Source: Asaia bogorensis (GTDB taxonomy: Bacteria; Pseudomonadota; Alphaproteobacteria; Acetobacterales; Acetobacteraceae). From it: a DNA stretch of 26,224 nt. Position numbers and translations under genes: made by a program. This document shows positions 1 to 8,062 of this stretch, in pieces (positions within the stretch are counted from its first letter, which is position 1; every line of letters starts with the position of its first letter). Location of the stretch: assembly GCA_945871455.1 (NCBI GenBank), contig CAMBXJ010000006.1, forward strand, positions 1-26,224, in the 5' to 3' direction. Under the pieces are notes generated by a model that worked only from the letters and a program-made list of their open reading frames with translations, was not told the DNA's origin and did not search any database.

Positions 1-94
1 TCATCGGGCCGGTCAGGAATTGGGCGACCAGTTCCTTCGGGATCGTGGGCAGCTTGGATACGGCGCGGTCCAGTTTCTTCGCTCGGCTCGGCAT
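1..94 (-). CDS. IS256-family transposase, N-terminal fragment
   Basis: Only the first 31 codons are inside the window; the frame runs off the left edge. The ATG is the complement of 92-94 and is preceded at six bases by a strong AAGGAGG ribosome binding site (complement of 101-107). The peptide begins MPSRAKKLDRAVSKLP and continues through TIPKELVAQFLTGPM, which matches the conserved opening of IS256-type (Transposase_mut) transposases, where a short basic segment precedes an IPKEL..QF.TGPM block. The DDE catalytic core would lie beyond the edge, so it cannot be said whether the element is intact. The element sits upstream of the polysaccharide-export pair and is transcribed away from it. Confidence 0.8.
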   Translation of the reverse strand, partial: MPSRAKKLDRAVSKLPTIPKELVAQFLTGPM

Positions 95-150
95 AATACG
101 CCTCCTTGGCGTTGGTTATGCCTCGCACACAGATTTACGGACAGGCTCCA
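1..150 (-). mobile_element. IS256-family insertion sequence, 5' end (partial)
   Basis: The transposase start (complement of 92-94) is preceded by about 55 bp that end in a stretch which, read on the minus strand, begins GGAGCCTGTCCGTAAAT followed by CTGTGTG. Ends with a TGTCCGTAAAT core are, as I recall, typical of alphaproteobacterial IS256-group terminal repeats, so the element probably ends near 149-151. The other end and any target-site duplication lie outside the window, so the exact boundary is inferred. Confidence 0.7.
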
Positions 151-439
151 AGGTGACCGCGCAATCGAACAGGCGCTTCCGACGCCTGCTGTCGATGAAA
201 GCCCGTCGCGGATTCGTTGTCCTAGGGTTCGTCACAGCGGGCGTGTCGGATGTCGGAACGAGATTTTGGCGCGGTCGCGAACCATAAGATGTCGCATTCT
301 CTTCCCGTGTCGCCTCACTCATCTCACTGCTCCCATGCTCGGCTTCCAAACCAGTCCGTGACACGGCCGCTGGTCCACGGCCTTCAACATCCTATGTCCG
401 AAGCGGACGCCAGTGATAAATGGCAGTGCGATCCATAGC
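151..439. other. Intergenic region between the IS end and the outer-membrane barrel gene
   Basis: About 290 bp with no reading frame I can recognise. A short inverted repeat (CAGGCG at 170-175 with CGCCTG at 183-188) is present but lacks a T-run. It should hold the promoter of the export pair unless the insertion removed it. No clear -35/-10 pair was found by eye. Confidence 0.4.
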
Positions 440-1786
440 ATGATGTTTGTGGTGATATCAGACCAATTCCGTTTCACAAAATCTCGCCATCGAGAATTTG
501 CAACGCATAGACATAATTCTGTGCGTCGGGCCGTGCTTTGGCTCGCGGCGATCGTCATTGCTTACGGTCCCATCGGGGATGCCCAAGCCCAACAGATCGA
601 TCGCTATTTTTCGCAAGGCGTTGACGCCTATGGCACGACGCCCGGCGTCACCGTCCTTTCCAGATTGCGCCCGGAGTATGAACCACCCGGTATCCGTGCA
701 GGCGGATTTGTTATCAACACCAATCTGGCACAAGGCCTTGGATACGACAGCAATGCGATCGGCCAGCCGCAAGCGAAGCCCAGCCTGATGCTGCAGACCG
801 AGGCATCGGTGCGCGCACGCTCCGATTGGGGACGCAACAGCTTGAGATTCAATGCGGGCATGAACTCCCGACAATATCCCGCGCAGTCGCAGCAATCCAC
901 GCTCGACTGGAACGCGGCCGCGGGGGGGACCTACGAGATCGGACGGCATCAGGCCGGGCTGGATTTCTCTCATATCAAGTCCGCGCAGACGCCCCGTGAC
1001 CTCGGCAATCCATTGTTGACAGCCCCGGTTCCCTATACGGTCGATTCCGTTCAATCAAGCTTCACCGCCAATTTCGGCCGGTTCGCCGTGGTCCCCAGCC
1101 TGGATTTCGGCATGTGGCGCTTCGATGATGCAAGCCAAAGCCAGACGCCCCTGACTCTCTCCTTCCAAAATCGGAACGTCCTCACCACGAACCTCGTCGG
1201 GCGGTATCAGGCGTCCTCGCAACGCAGTCTGTTGGTCATTCTCCGCGGCGTGCAAACACGCTACGTCGCGACCGCGTCCGGCCAGCCGTCCCGCGATTCG
1301 CAGGGGTTCGATGTGCTGGCCGGCATCGAGTACGGCGCCGGCGGCGTCTGGCGCTATCGCGCACTTGCCGGCTACCAAACCAGACAATACGCCGGCTCGG
1401 CTTTCCGGCCTTTGAGCGGGCCAACGCTGGAAGCCAATATCATCTGGCAGCCAACCGGCCTGACCTCGGTGACCGGGTCCGCCCTGCACACGATCGCAGA
1501 TGCGTCGCTGACCGACAGCGTGAGCTACACCCTGTCGCAGATCCGGCTGACCATCGACCATGAATTGCGGCGCAATTTCCTGCTACAGGTCCGCGCCGAG
1601 GCGGACTCCGCAGTCTATCCACAGAACGCTGGCAGTGCGACGCTCTACATCGCTGGCGGCAGTGCAACCTGGCTGGTCAATCGCCGGGTGCGCATCGTCG
1701 CCTCCTACGATTACACCCACCGCCAGTCGGGCCCAAGCAGCTACTCCGAGAATGTCACGTTGCTGCGCGTGGGTTTCGGACTATGA
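440..1786 (+). CDS. Outer-membrane beta-barrel protein (putative beta-barrel porin 2 / capsule-type)
   Basis: This is a secreted outer-membrane beta-barrel protein of the type found beside polysaccharide-export genes. After a signal sequence (RRAVLWLAAIVIAYGPIGDAQA) comes an alternating polar/aromatic strand pattern to the end, finishing in VTLLRVGFGL, a hydrophobic terminus suited to barrel assembly. An early block (PPGIRAGGFVINTNLAQGLGYDSNA) resembles the PF10082-like barrel family. The start is uncertain: GTG 413, ATG 440/443 and GTG 521 are all in frame, none with a good ribosome binding site. The signal peptide position favours a start as late as 521; 440 is given as the first ATG. The stop overlaps an ATG at 1783 (ATGA), so the export lipoprotein is probably co-transcribed. 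A role as an outer-membrane partner for polysaccharide secretion is inferred from this neighbour. Confidence 0.75.
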   Translation: MMFVVISDQFRFTKSRHREFATHRHNSVRRAVLWLAAIVIAYGPIGDAQAQQIDRYFSQGVDAYGTTPGVTVLSRLRPEYEPPGIRAGGFVINTNLAQGLGYDSNAIGQPQAKPSLMLQTEASVRARSDWGRNSLRFNAGMNSRQYPAQSQQSTLDWNAAAGGTYEIGRHQAGLDFSHIKSAQTPRDLGNPLLTAPVPYTVDSVQSSFTANFGRFAVVPSLDFGMWRFDDASQSQTPLTLSFQNRNVLTTNLVGRYQASSQRSLLVILRGVQTRYVATASGQPSRDSQGFDVLAGIEYGAGGVWRYRALAGYQTRQYAGSAFRPLSGPTLEANIIWQPTGLTSVTGSALHTIADASLTDSVSYTLSQIRLTIDHELRRNFLLQVRAEADSAVYPQNAGSATLYIAGGSATWLVNRRVRIVASYDYTHRQSGPSSYSENVTLLRVGFGL

Positions 1787-1920
1787 ACGCTCGCCCGGAA
1801 CACCCTATGCCCTTGGCCCGGTGTGCCGGCCGCGAACCGCGCCAGTCCAGCGCCCGCCCGCCGGATCGTCCTGACGGACACCAGCAATCAACCGCCGAAC
1901 CACGAGGGCAGAGAGACGCC

Positions 1921-2499
1921 ATGCCAAGATATCCGACCATCCATTCTCGGCGCGCTGTCGTCGGCGGGATCATGACGCTGTTGATTTCCGGTTGCGTCCC
2001 AGGGTCCAGCCTGCCGCCGTTGGAAAATTATGCCGGGTCGACCTACCAGCTTGGCGTTGGTGACCAGGTCCGTGTGCTGACATTCGGCGTCGAGTCGCTC
2101 ACCGGGACGTTCCGGGTCAACGACACCGGCGACATCGACCTCCCCCTGCTGGGATCGTTCCACGCGGCCGGCCGGTCCACGCAGGAGTTGCGCAAGGCCT
2201 TGGCCGCGGAGCTGGAAGCGCGCCGCCTGTTGCGTGACCCAAGTCTGTCGATCGAAGTGGTGGAGTACCGACCGATCTTCGTGCTGGGAGAGGTCAGCCG
2301 GCCGGGCCAGTTTCCGTATCAACCCGGCATGAAGATGCTGACAGCGGTCGCGGTCGCTGGCGGTTTCACCTATCGCGCGGTGCAGGATCATGTTCAGGCC
2401 CTGCGTTCCACCGCCCCCACTCCGGTCACCGGCCGTGCGCCGCTGGATGCGTTCGTGGCCCCGGGGGACGTGATTACGGTGTTGGAGCGATGGTTCTGA
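1921..2499 (+). CDS. Polysaccharide export lipoprotein, Wza-like (Poly_export/SLBB)
   Basis: A 192-residue lipoprotein. The signal region has a twin arginine (SRRAVV) and a lipobox ending LISGC. A polysaccharide-export domain follows (YQLGVGDQVRVLTFGVESL, then FRVNDTGDIDLPLLG), and then an SLBB-like part (FVLGEVSRPGQFPYQPGM, LTAVAVAGGFT). It probably forms the periplasmic/outer-membrane part of a polysaccharide export channel. The ATG at 1921 is preferred because it places the lipoprotein signal at the N-terminus and follows a purine-rich GAGGGCAGAGAGA. An in-frame ATG at 1783 overlaps the stop of the barrel gene and would add 46 residues of low-complexity sequence. The protein is short compared with Wza, with one SLBB unit and no C-terminal outer-membrane helix, as in many alphaproteobacterial homologues. 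No chain-length regulator (GumC/Wzc) follows. Confidence 0.85.
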   Translation: MPRYPTIHSRRAVVGGIMTLLISGCVPGSSLPPLENYAGSTYQLGVGDQVRVLTFGVESLTGTFRVNDTGDIDLPLLGSFHAAGRSTQELRKALAAELEARRLLRDPSLSIEVVEYRPIFVLGEVSRPGQFPYQPGMKMLTAVAVAGGFTYRAVQDHVQALRSTAPTPVTGRAPLDAFVAPGDVITVLERWF

Positions 2500-2509
2500 C
2501 CAGCCACGC

Positions 2510-3103
2510 TCAGAATGCCCCCGATCTCTGCGATCCGGCCACGGCTACGTAATCGGCCAGTTTGTCGATGGCCTCCGACATCGCGGTCACGATCGCGGAG
2601 TCGCCAAGACCGCCCATCGCCTGCGTGGTCACCGACCCGCGTTCGGCGATCGTCGGGGCACGCCGATCCGGTCCATCCACAACCCAATGCGCGACCAGGA
2701 TACAGCGCCCATCGGGCAGCACATCAAACGCCTCGATTTCGACCCGGATCACGCGGATCGGGCGCTGGTACGCGGACGTCGTGACGATCGTCGTCCCCGG
2801 CATGCGGCTGACCAGTGCCGCGGCAAGGGCATGGGTGATCCCAATCGACAGACGCTCCCCCCAGCGCGCCGTTTCGCTGACCGTCAATTCGTTGCGCCCG
2901 TTGCGAATCAGAATATCCGATGGGTCGAGAAAGTCGGGCAGCGAGACCGGTTTCAATTCCACGATCGGTCGCCCTGATTCCAGCCGCACATCGCCGATCG
3001 GTGTGGCGGGCGTGCTCAGAACGTAGATACGCGGCGCGGGCGAGGAACCGCAGCCGATCAACAGCGCCACGCACCAGATCGCCAGGATTGATCGTATCGT
3101 CAT
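2510..3103 (-). CDS. pqiC: ABC-type transport auxiliary lipoprotein (PqiC/DUF330 family)
   Basis: A 197-residue lipoprotein with signal MTIRSILAIWCVALLIGC, Cys18 being the lipidation site. The body begins IYVLSTP and has the family's LKPVSLPDFLDPSDILIRNG block, followed by WGERLSIGITHALAAAL. In this family the protein is an outer-membrane-anchored periplasmic partner of an MCE protein (PqiC with PqiB). Its ATG overlaps the stop of the MCE gene by four bases (ATGA), so it is the last gene of the four-gene lipid-transport operon. Its stop lies 10 bp from the stop of the convergent export lipoprotein gene. The name follows family resemblance; in this operon it may be called an Mla-associated lipoprotein. 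Confidence 0.85.
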   Translation of the reverse strand: MTIRSILAIWCVALLIGCGSSPAPRIYVLSTPATPIGDVRLESGRPIVELKPVSLPDFLDPSDILIRNGRNELTVSETARWGERLSIGITHALAAALVSRMPGTTIVTTSAYQRPIRVIRVEIEAFDVLPDGRCILVAHWVVDGPDRRAPTIAERGSVTTQAMGGLGDSAIVTAMSEAIDKLADYVAVAGSQRSGAF

Positions 3104-4074
3104 CGCGTCGGTCGCCCCAACAGGGCGCCACCGGGATTTCGTTCCAACTCGCGCGTGAACGTCCGCAGGGAGCTTGCGCTGGCCGCCAGATCGCGGAGCG
3201 TGGCCTCCACATCGCCGCGAGCTGGCGAATTGGGGCCGGTGAGTTCGTGCAATGACGCGATGACCTTTTCCGCTTGCGCCATGGTGCGACCCGTTGTGAC
3301 CAGCAATCGGTCGAAATCCTTGCCAATGGTTACGATCTGGCCGTGGCTGGCGATGGCGAGCCGGTCGACACTTTCCAGCGTGCGGCTTGCGTCGGTCTGC
3401 AAACGGCGCACGGTCGACGTGGTGGCTTCAAGCGTCTCTCGGGCGGCGTCCGAGGTTTGCTGAATGCTGCCACTCATAGGCCCGACCCGACCGGTAAGTT
3501 CGTTGACGACTCGCTCTATCCCTGTCAGCGCGACCCGCGCCTTGTCAGTCAAGTCACGCAAATCCAGATCGGTGAACTGGTCCTTCATACGCTGGAAATC
3601 GGACGGAATCGACGGAATTTCCGGCACGCCATCGGGGCTGCCGACCAGCTTGGCCGGGGTATCCGGCTGGAAGTCGAGATCGACGTTCAACTGCCCGGTC
3701 ACCAGGCTTTGTGTGACGAGCTTCGCGCGCAAGCCGGCCTTCACCGCGAGTTGGAAATCCTCCGGGCCAGCGCCGAGCGCTCCGGTGGTCCAGGAGACCT
3801 GCCCAGGCTCAATTTCCAGATAGACGGGAATCATCGGGACCAGATCGGGCAGCTTGAGATAGACCTTCATACTCCGGACCGTGCCAACCTTGACACCGCG
3901 CAAGGTCACGGGTGCGCCGACTGTCAGTCCGGCGACCGAGTCCTGGAAGTGCACCAACACGCGCAGATTGTCGGTAAACAGTCGGGTGCCGCCAAACAAC
4001 AGAAGCGCGGCAACTCCGATGGCCACGCCACCGAGGACGAAAGCGCCAACCGCCGTGGATTTACCGAACGCCAT
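3100..4074 (-). CDS. mlaD: MCE-domain protein (MlaD family), substrate-binding part of a lipid ABC transporter
   Basis: A 324-residue protein with one N-terminal membrane helix (about residues 9-28) and an MCE domain (about 37-115, including FQDSVAGLTVGAPVTLRGVKVG). A long helical C-terminal half follows (about 160-310) with many Thr/Ala/Leu heptads and is probably coiled coil. MCE proteins form hexameric rings that pass phospholipids between the inner and outer membranes. The ATG has a good GGGAGA ribosome binding site. The upstream ATPase gene overlaps it by 14 bases and the downstream lipoprotein gene by four, a tightly coupled operon. The long helical tail is closer to PqiB/LetB-like or alphaproteobacterial MCE proteins than to the short E. 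coli MlaD. Confidence 0.9.
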   Translation of the reverse strand: MAFGKSTAVGAFVLGGVAIGVAALLLFGGTRLFTDNLRVLVHFQDSVAGLTVGAPVTLRGVKVGTVRSMKVYLKLPDLVPMIPVYLEIEPGQVSWTTGALGAGPEDFQLAVKAGLRAKLVTQSLVTGQLNVDLDFQPDTPAKLVGSPDGVPEIPSIPSDFQRMKDQFTDLDLRDLTDKARVALTGIERVVNELTGRVGPMSGSIQQTSDAARETLEATTSTVRRLQTDASRTLESVDRLAIASHGQIVTIGKDFDRLLVTTGRTMAQAEKVIASLHELTGPNSPARGDVEATLRDLAASASSLRTFTRELERNPGGALLGRPTR

Positions 4075-4867
4075 GGTCGTCTCCCGCTTTCCGATCCTGG
4101 TCGCTGGCGGGACGCTGCCGGGTCATGAACGCATGCACCGTGGGATGGTCGCAACTGTCGCGCAGAACCCGCGGTGCGCCATGCGCGATCGCGGTGCCGG
4201 ACTCCGCGTCCAGAAAGATCCCGTCGTCGCAGATCGCCAGCAGGCTGGGCAATTCGTGGCTGACCATGACGACGGTCATCCCAAATCCGTCCCGCAGTTC
4301 CAGAATCAGATCGTCCAACCGGCGCGCGGAAATCGGGTCCAATCCGGCGGACGGTTCGTCCAGAAACAGGATGTCCGGGTCCAGGGCCAGGGCCCGTGCG
4401 ATGCCGACCCGCTTGCGCATGCCGCCGCTCAGCGCCGCCGGCATCACCGAGGTCGCCGCATCCAGCCCAACGAGTGACAACTTCAATTGCGCAAGGGCCT
4501 TGATGGAGGCATCGTCCAATGTGGTGAACATCCGCAGCGGCAACGCGACGTTATCCTCGGCTGTCATCGAACTCCAGATCGCACCGCTTTGGAACACGAC
4601 CCCGAAACGGCGGCCGATTTCGGTGCGGCGTTCCTCGGTGGCGGCCCAATAATCGACGTCGCCGACATGGATGGTGCCGGCACTGGGACGCAGCAGGCCG
4701 ATCATGGCCTTCATCAAGGTGCTTTTGCCGCAACCGCTGCCGCCCATGATGGCAAAGATCGATTGTTCGGGGACGGTGAACGACACATCGTGCTGCACGA
4801 TCTTGGTGCCATAGCCGAAGGTCAAACCATCGACACGCAGTTTGGGTTCGGCGCTTTTCGTGTCCAA
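4061..4867 (-). CDS. mlaF: ABC transporter ATP-binding protein, MlaF family
   Basis: The ATPase of the MCE transporter, 268 residues. Walker A is GGSGCGKST (42-50), the Q-loop region is FGVVFQSGAIWSSMTAEDNV (about 88-107), the signature is LSGGMRKR (146-153), Walker B is ILFLDEPSAGLDP (166-178) and the H-loop is VMVSHEL. SGAIWSSMT is typical of Mla/Ttg2-type ATPases. The frame opens with TTG (complement of 4865-4867), four bases after the permease stop. No ATG or GTG precedes Walker A in a sensible place, so translation is probably coupled to the permease. Its 3' end overlaps the MCE gene by 14 bases. Confidence 0.92.
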   Translation of the reverse strand: MDTKSAEPKLRVDGLTFGYGTKIVQHDVSFTVPEQSIFAIMGGSGCGKSTLMKAMIGLLRPSAGTIHVGDVDYWAATEERRTEIGRRFGVVFQSGAIWSSMTAEDNVALPLRMFTTLDDASIKALAQLKLSLVGLDAATSVMPAALSGGMRKRVGIARALALDPDILFLDEPSAGLDPISARRLDDLILELRDGFGMTVVMVSHELPSLLAICDDGIFLDAESGTAIAHGAPRVLRDSCDHPTVHAFMTRQRPASDQDRKAGDDHGVR

Positions 4868-4871
4868 GGCG

Positions 4872-6023
4872 TCAAAAATCCAATATGTTGGCGCACACCG
4901 CGAATACGGCGTCCAACGCGATCACCCCAACGATCCCAATCACCACCGCCGTCGTCGCCGCTCGGCCGACATCCGCGGCGCTGCGTCCGGCCTTCAGGCC
5001 GGACCGACAGCCGGCGAATGCGATCAATAACCCGAAGGTGATGCTCTTGCCCAAACCAAACAGAATCTGACCACCGCCCACCGACGCCCGCGTCTGTTCG
5101 ACAAAGGCTTCAGGGGAAATATTGAGCATGGAAACCGCCACCACAAACCCGCCGAATATGCCGACCGCGCTGCCATATAGGTATAGCAGCGGCATCATGC
5201 AGGTCAGCGCAATGACACGGGGCAGTATCAAATAGTCGTAGATCGGCACCCCGATCGCCCGCAATGCGTCGATTTCCTCGTTGCCCTGCATGGTCGCGAT
5301 ATGCGCGGCATAAGCGCCGCCGGTCCGCCCGGACATGACGATCGCTGTCATGATCGCCGCCATTTCCCGCACCATCGCCAGACCGACGAGATTGGCGATG
5401 TAGATATCCGCGCCGAATTTGCGCAACTGAACGGCCCCCACGAAGGCCAGGATGCCGCCAACCAGGACATTGACGATCGTCACGATCGGCAAGGCGCGGA
5501 CGCCCGCGTCATACGTGCAGGTCAGCAGGTCGTCCCGTCGCATCCGGACCTGGCCGCGCAACGCCGCCCCGCAGCGCAGCACCGTGTCCCCGACAAGCGT
5601 CATGACATCGTGCCAGCCTGCCCAGACCTGGATGAGCCATTGGGTGACCCGTTCGAACAGGTTGGGGCGTTCGACCGCCGCCGCGGTCTCCGCCTCGGTA
5701 TCCGCGGTCAATGCCAGCAAACGGCGAGCCGCCGGTGGCAGTCCGGATTCGTCCAGGTCCGGACCATTCCCCTGCAAGGCATGCCGGAGCGCAATGACGA
5801 AGACGAGCAAGGCGCTGTCCCAATGACCGAGCGCGCCGGCATCGAAGCCGACGACCGCGATAGTTCCACCCTCGGCATTCACCGATTCCAGGATCTGTCC
5901 GACCGCGCCGGGTTCGGCGCCCGACCCGGAACGCGCGATCCAGTCCCCGGTCATGCAGATCGTCAACCGCGTGGCATCGGTCCGTGCGGTCCACCCGTGC
6001 CCGGCAAGCTGTGCCGAGGTCAT
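4872..6023 (-). CDS. mlaE: MlaE-family permease with N-terminal STAS-like domain
   Basis: The membrane permease of the MCE transporter. The first ~100 residues have a STAS-like pattern (LTICMTGDWIA, then GTIAVVGFDAGALGHWDSALLVFV). A linker of about 60 residues and the MlaE permease domain follow: LPIVTIVNVLVGGILAFVGAVQLRKFGA, then VREMAAIMTAIVMSGRTGGAYAA, then the conserved GNEEIDALRAIGVPIYDYLILPR. Fusion of a STAS domain to MlaE is common; in E. coli these are separate proteins (MlaB, MlaE). The ATG at 6023 gives 383 residues. The frame can be extended to a TTG at 6086, but the extra 21 residues look non-conserved and neither start has a strong ribosome binding site. First gene of the four-gene operon. 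Confidence 0.9.
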   Translation of the reverse strand: MTSAQLAGHGWTARTDATRLTICMTGDWIARSGSGAEPGAVGQILESVNAEGGTIAVVGFDAGALGHWDSALLVFVIALRHALQGNGPDLDESGLPPAARRLLALTADTEAETAAAVERPNLFERVTQWLIQVWAGWHDVMTLVGDTVLRCGAALRGQVRMRRDDLLTCTYDAGVRALPIVTIVNVLVGGILAFVGAVQLRKFGADIYIANLVGLAMVREMAAIMTAIVMSGRTGGAYAAHIATMQGNEEIDALRAIGVPIYDYLILPRVIALTCMMPLLYLYGSAVGIFGGFVVAVSMLNISPEAFVEQTRASVGGGQILFGLGKSITFGLLIAFAGCRSGLKAGRSAADVGRAATTAVVIGIVGVIALDAVFAVCANILDF

Positions 6024-6574
6024 CGCCAATCCGATAATTCGTGCCAATGATAACGATGGTCGGTCATGGATGCCGGTTCCAACCAACGCCGCCCCGGCCT
6101 GGGTGCGTCCCGAGGTTCAACCGAGGTCACCGACACCGCGCGGCCGCGGTTGAATAGGGCATGATACGGGCATCAGATTTCCGCCGTATTAGAGGGAATT
6201 CTGGGTCGCGCAATACCATTGGGGCGCCTCCTCCCGATACGCGGGTCCGCTGTGCGCTCTGGCGAACACAGAATCTTGCCTGGCCTTCACCAGTCCGAGC
6301 CTTCATCGATTCCGGAATGAGCGGGCTTCCACAATGCCGAAGGGAAATACCTCACCGTGCGACTATAGATAGCCCCCCTGCCTCGGCGCCAGCCCCGGAA
6401 ACTACGCAGACCCGGGCCCTGCCACCGAAAGTCCCGACCGCCGCGCGCGATGGGACGATCGGCTGTTCATCCAGGCTCTCCGTCCTTCATGGGTCGACGT
6501 CGCCGGTTGTCAGTTCGCGTGACGGCTGCGACAATCGCAACAACAAATCGTTCATACGAACAGGAGACCGAGGA
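6024..6574. other. Long divergent intergenic region
   Basis: About 550 bp between the divergent MCE-transporter operon and the dehydrogenase gene. One plus-strand frame runs through it into the dehydrogenase from 6161, but it has no recognisable domain and its composition is not that of a folded protein, so I treat it as non-coding. It should contain promoters for both directions. A small palindrome (ATTCCGGAAT at 6310-6319) is the only symmetric element noted. Confidence 0.4.
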
Positions 6575-7357
6575 ATGCATCCGAGGGGTAAGGTTTGCGT
6601 GGTGACCGGCGCCGCGAGCGGCATCGGCGAAGCGGTCGCGCGTGCGTATGCCGAGGCCGGCGCGCGGGGTGTGGTAATCGCCGACCTGAATGCAGAAAAA
6701 CTGGCCGCGGTTGCCGCCGATATCGGCGCCCTCGCCGTTCCGACCGACGTTTCCAAAGAAGCCGACATCAAGGCGCTGATCGCCGCCGCCGAGGCGAAAT
6801 TTGGCCCGGTCGACGTCTACTATTCGAACGCTGGCATTTCCCGTTCAGGAATGGAGGATGCCTCGGACGCGGACTGGGACCTCAATTGGCGGGTTCACGT
6901 TCTCAGCCACGTGTTCGCGGCACGCGTCCTCGTTCCCGGCATGTTGGCGCGCGGTTCGGGCTATCTGCTGAACACCGCGTCCGCCGCGGGTCTGCTGACA
7001 TCGATGAATTCCATGGCCTATGGCGTCACCAAAAGCGCGGCCGTCTCGCTCGCCGAACATCTTGCCATCCAGTACGGCGACCGGGGCATATGCGTCTCGG
7101 TCCTGTGTCCGCAATCGGTTCTGACGGGTATGACGAGCGGAAGGCCCGGTGCCGCAAGCGTCGACGGTGTCATGACGGCGGCGGAGGTTGCCCATATTGT
7201 GCTGGATGCGATGGAGGCTGAGAGGTTCATGATTCTGTCGCACCCGGCCGTGCATGAGTATGAGCAACGCAAGACCCGCGATCGCAACCGCTGGCTTACT
7301 GGCATGCGCCGTCTTCGCACCAAGATTTACGGCGCGCCGCCAAGCGGTCCGGCCTAG
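6575..7357 (+). CDS. Short-chain dehydrogenase/reductase (SDR), NAD(P)-dependent
   Basis: A classical 260-residue SDR oxidoreductase. The Rossmann cofactor motif is TGAASGIG (11-18), with acidic IADLN after beta-2 (35-39) suggesting NAD preference. NAG is at residues 85-87 (SNAGIS). The catalytic residues are Ser136 (NTASAAG), Tyr149 and Lys153 (YGVTK). The start at 6575 is supported by an AGGAG eight bases upstream and by its position just before the cofactor motif; a longer in-frame start at 6161 is unlikely. The substrate cannot be read from sequence. It stands alone between two gaps of over 500 bp, so neighbours give no clue. The C-terminal segment (YEQRKTRDRNRWLTGMRRL) is basic and may be part of the oligomer surface. 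Confidence 0.93.
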   Translation: MHPRGKVCVVTGAASGIGEAVARAYAEAGARGVVIADLNAEKLAAVAADIGALAVPTDVSKEADIKALIAAAEAKFGPVDVYYSNAGISRSGMEDASDADWDLNWRVHVLSHVFAARVLVPGMLARGSGYLLNTASAAGLLTSMNSMAYGVTKSAAVSLAEHLAIQYGDRGICVSVLCPQSVLTGMTSGRPGAASVDGVMTAAEVAHIVLDAMEAERFMILSHPAVHEYEQRKTRDRNRWLTGMRRLRTKIYGAPPSGPA

Positions 7358-8062
7358 CGGGGGCCGGTCGGTCAGGCCGGTTGGTTTGATCGCGCCCCGC
7401 GGCTTCGGACGCCGCGAGCAGGTCGACGATCGCGCGTTCCAAACCGATCACGCCGAACCAGACGGGCCGCCCCATCTCCATCCCGGCGCCGCGTTCCGTC
7501 GGGTGGGGGAACCCGGCGCTGCTCGGCAGGGTTTCGCTGCCTTTGACCATCGGTAGGTTGATCAGAGGAACGGTTACCGAAACCACGCTGACCCGGCAAC
7601 CGATCCGGACGAGGTCCGCGCCTCGCTCGGCTAGCCGGCCAGGTTGAATTCGACCGAGATGGCCGCCAAAAGCGGATTCCGCCCGGATCGTGACGAGTCC
7701 GCATCCGATCACCCTCTGAACCAGGCCCCTCCGGCGTCGGGATATCGGCCACTGACGGCCTGATCCAGGCGGTAGCGCACCCCGGACAAGGGTTGCGTGC
7801 AGGCGGACGGCTGGGACCCCCTCTTCCGACAACCGCGCCACCTCCTGTCGCGACCGCCCGCGTATCGTGGGTACGTGCTGTCACAGCCGTGGCGACCGAT
7901 ACCCACGACGGCGACAGGGCCGCGATGTCGTTCCGGCTAACAACTTTCATAATTCTGCAACAGTCGAACCGTCCGTATCTGCTAGGATATTCGTCCGCCA
8001 GCGGAGCCTGGATCAACTGATCCTGGGTTCTCGCCGCGCACGACCAAACAGGGGCACATCTC
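7358..8062. other. Long intergenic region upstream of pstS
   Basis: About 700 bp without a gene I can support. Several minus-strand frames are open (7296-7841 and 7372-8220), but they overlap the ends of well-supported genes, are Arg/Pro/Gly rich and match no family I know. The right-hand end must hold the pst promoter; a Pho-box-like site is listed separately. The region could include remnants of a decayed gene, but I cannot identify one. Confidence 0.4.
7944..7961 (+). promoter_or_regulatory. Possible Pho box (PhoB site) upstream of pstS
   Basis: CTTTCAT-AATT-CTGCAAC fits the Pho box pattern of two CTGTCAT heptamers separated by four bases. The first heptamer matches 6/7 and the second 4/7. 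A TAGGAT hexamer at 7984-7989 could serve as a -10. It lies about 100 bp upstream of the pstS ATG in the gap where a phosphate-starvation promoter is expected. The match is partial, so it is a candidate only. Confidence 0.35.

Noticed and set aside
6161..6574. An N-terminal extension of 138 residues on the dehydrogenase
   Set aside because: The SDR fold begins right at 6575, which has a good ribosome binding site; the extension has no recognisable domain.
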